The translations under genes were made by a program, and so were the position numbers. The notes beneath the pieces were generated by a model that did not search any database, was not told where the DNA came from, and saw only the letters and a program-made list of their open reading frames with translations. Positions 62,565-64,000 of a stretch of DNA of 64,000 nucleotides are shown here, piece after piece (the stretch's first letter is position 1; the number at the start of each line of letters is the position of its first letter). The DNA is taken from contig NZ_FSRU01000002.1 of the NCBI RefSeq assembly GCF_900142845.1, positions 2,604,001 through 2,668,000 of the forward strand. The letters are read 5' to 3'. The DNA is from Paraburkholderia phenazinium. Lineage in GTDB: Bacteria; Pseudomonadota; Gammaproteobacteria; Burkholderiales; Burkholderiaceae.

Positions 62565-64000
62565 TTAGTTACGCACCGGCTTGCCGGTTTGCAGCATGCC
62601 CATGATCCGTTCCTGCGTCTTTTGCGTGCCGAGCAGGTCGACAAACGCACGGCGCTCGAGTTTCAGCAGCCACTCTTCATCCACCAGGCTGCCGGCTTCG
62701 ACATCGCCACCGCACACCGCTTCAGCAATGCGGCTCGCGATCAGGAAATCGTGCTCGCTGATGAAACGGCCATCGCGCATGTTGACGAGCGAAGCCTTGA
62801 TCGTCGCAATCGCCGAACGGCCCGCCACCGGCACCTGCGTCACACGCAGCGGCGGACGATACCCCGCAGCGGACAGCGCACGCGCTTCCTTCTTCGCGAC
62901 GTCGAGCAGTTCGAACACGTTGAAGACGATCGTGTCGGACGGCTTCAGATAGCCCATGGCGCGAGCGTCGAGTGCGGAGGCCGAGACCTTCGCCATCGCC
63001 GCGTTTTCGAACGACTTCTGCACGAACTTCAGCAGGTCGTTGGTCGCACCGGCCGCGGTGGCCGCTTCTGCCGCACGCAGTGCCGCTTCCTTCAGACCGC
63101 CGCCCGCGGGCACCAGACCCACGCCCACTTCCACCAGGCCCAGGTAGCTCTCGATGTGCGCCACGCGCTTCGCGCTATGCAGCGCCAGCTCGCAACCGCC
63201 GCCGAGCGCGATGCCCGACACGGCCGCGATCACCGGCACGTTGGCGTACTTCACGCGCAGCATGCCCTGCTGGAATTTCTGCACGAACGGCTCGATGCCC
63301 TTCGCGCCGCCCATCATGAAGGCGGGCATCGCTTCTTCGAGGTTTGCGCCGGCCGAGAACGGCCCGCCCGGCGTGCCGAGCTTCAGCGACGTGGGTTGCC
63401 ACACCACCAGGCCCTTGTAGTCCTTCTCGGCGAGTTCGATCGCCTGCGTCAGGCCGTCGATCACCGACGGTCCGATCGTATTCATCTTGCTCTTGAACGA
63501 GACGATCAGGACGTCGTTCTCGCCGGCACGGTCGTCGACCCATGCGCGCACCGCATCCGTTTCGAACAGCGTCTTGCCGTAGGTCTTCGGATCGGCGCCC
63601 GTTTCGCCGACCAGCGGCGCACGGAACACCTGCTTCTCGTACACGGACAGCGACGAGCGCGGCACGAAGCGCTGCGAAGCCGGCGACCACGAACCTTCGT
63701 TCGTATGCACGCCGCCCTTCTCGGCAACCGCACCTTCGAGTACCCACGAAGGCAGCGGCGCGTTCGACAGCGCCTTGCCGGCCGCGATGTCTTCCTGCAC
63801 CCACTCGGCGATCTGCTTCCAGCCCGCCGTCTGCCAGCCTTCGAACGGACCTTCGTTCCAGCCGAAGCCCCAACGGATAGCCAGATCGACGTCGCGCGCG
63901 TTGTCGGCGATCGATTCCAGATGCACGCCGATGTAGTGATACACGTCGCGGAAAATCGACCACAGGAACTGCGCCTGCGGATGCTCCGATTCGCGCAACA
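62565..64000 (-). CDS. 3-hydroxyacyl-CoA dehydrogenase/enoyl-CoA hydratase, C-terminal part
   Basis: The frame is open to the window edge; about 478 residues of a protein that is usually near 800 aa are present. The visible part holds the end of a dehydrogenase C-terminal domain (AIRWGFGWNEGPFEGWQTAG) followed by an enoyl-CoA hydratase domain (GGPFSAGANLEEAMPAFMMG, GIALGGGCELALHSAKRVAH, GLVEVGVGLVPAGGGLKEAA). The order dehydrogenase then hydratase is the reverse of E. coli FadB and is the form common in Burkholderiaceae. It pairs with the thiolase downstream in beta-oxidation. Confidence 0.93.
   Translation of the reverse strand, partial: LRESEHPQAQFLWSIFRDVYHYIGVHLESIADNARDVDLAIRWGFGWNEGPFEGWQTAGWKQIAEWVQEDIAAGKALSNAPLPSWVLEGAVAEKGGVHTNEGSWSPASQRFVPRSSLSVYEKQVFRAPLVGETGADPKTYGKTLFETDAVRAWVDDRAGENDVLIVSFKSKMNTIGPSVIDGLTQAIELAEKDYKGLVVWQPTSLKLGTPGGPFSAGANLEEAMPAFMMGGAKGIEPFVQKFQQGMLRVKYANVPVIAAVSGIALGGGCELALHSAKRVAHIESYLGLVEVGVGLVPAGGGLKEAALRAAEAATAAGATNDLLKFVQKSFENAAMAKVSASALDARAMGYLKPSDTIVFNVFELLDVAKKEARALSAAGYRPPLRVTQVPVAGRSAIATIKASLVNMRDGRFISEHDFLIASRIAEAVCGGDVEAGSLVDEEWLLKLERRAFVDLLGTQKTQERIMGMLQTGKPVRN

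Overview
The window looks like a piece of the main chromosome of a Burkholderiaceae bacterium, most likely Paraburkholderia or Burkholderia. It is GC rich, and it carries gene orders known from that group: miaB-phoH-ybeY-(chaC-like)-corC-lnt, glyQ-glyS-gmhB-plsC-ygjP-like, and rsmA-pdxA-surA-lptD divergent from amgK-murU. The genus call rests on gene order and protein recognition from memory; no search was run. No tRNA, rRNA, CRISPR array or insertion sequence was found.

Layout. 1-5.4 kb: the end of a glycerol facilitator, a HAD phosphatase, ribB behind an FMN riboswitch, an XRE/cupin regulator, and a divergent MFS exporter/LysR pair. 5.5-12.0 kb: the housekeeping run miaB to lnt. 12.1-22.0 kb, minus strand: a polymorphic-toxin (RHS) island lying between lnt and glyQ, which are normally adjacent. 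22.3-27.8 kb: glyQS, gmhB, plsC and a YgjP-like metallopeptidase, ending in a strong terminator. 27.8-40.1 kb: NTF2-like protein, gloA, an alkylsulfatase-fadD unit with a TetR gene, a LysR/MFS pair, an autotransporter and an EamA transporter. 40.1-47.9 kb: outer-membrane biogenesis and peptidoglycan recycling genes. 47.9-55.6 kb: an ATM1-type ABC transporter, YciA, several GNAT acetyltransferases, cupins, a methyltransferase and an XRE/cupin-GNAT operon. 55.7-64.0 kb: a PAS-PAS-LOV-like-GGDEF-EAL protein, a nitrate-reductase-associated protein, fdhD and a beta-oxidation cluster that runs off the window.

The most interesting part is the RHS island. A Sec-targeted mini-protein with two YD repeats is followed by a Sec-targeted 1213-aa RHS protein ending in toxin module A. 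Downstream lies a train of displaced modules: the DUF4279 gene (probable immunity A), another probable immunity gene with no visible toxin, orphan tip B with a membrane-protein partner, a frameshifted orphan tip C with its overlapping partner, a decayed second copy of the toxin A end plus the DUF4279 start, a 5'-truncated immunity-like gene, a small unknown protein and a HEAT-like protein. All three tips keep the same ~140-bp junction and the PxxxxDPxG cleavage motif. This is what successive tip replacement by recombination should leave behind. The A and A' copies differ by an 18-bp deletion between 7-bp direct repeats.

Other points: the alkylsulfatase and fadD appear to form one catabolic unit behind a 22-bp palindrome; the third PAS domain of the cyclic-di-GMP protein has the LOV photoactive-type cysteine but lacks the usual glutamine; several regulator genes have clear symmetric or tandem operator-like sites at their starts.
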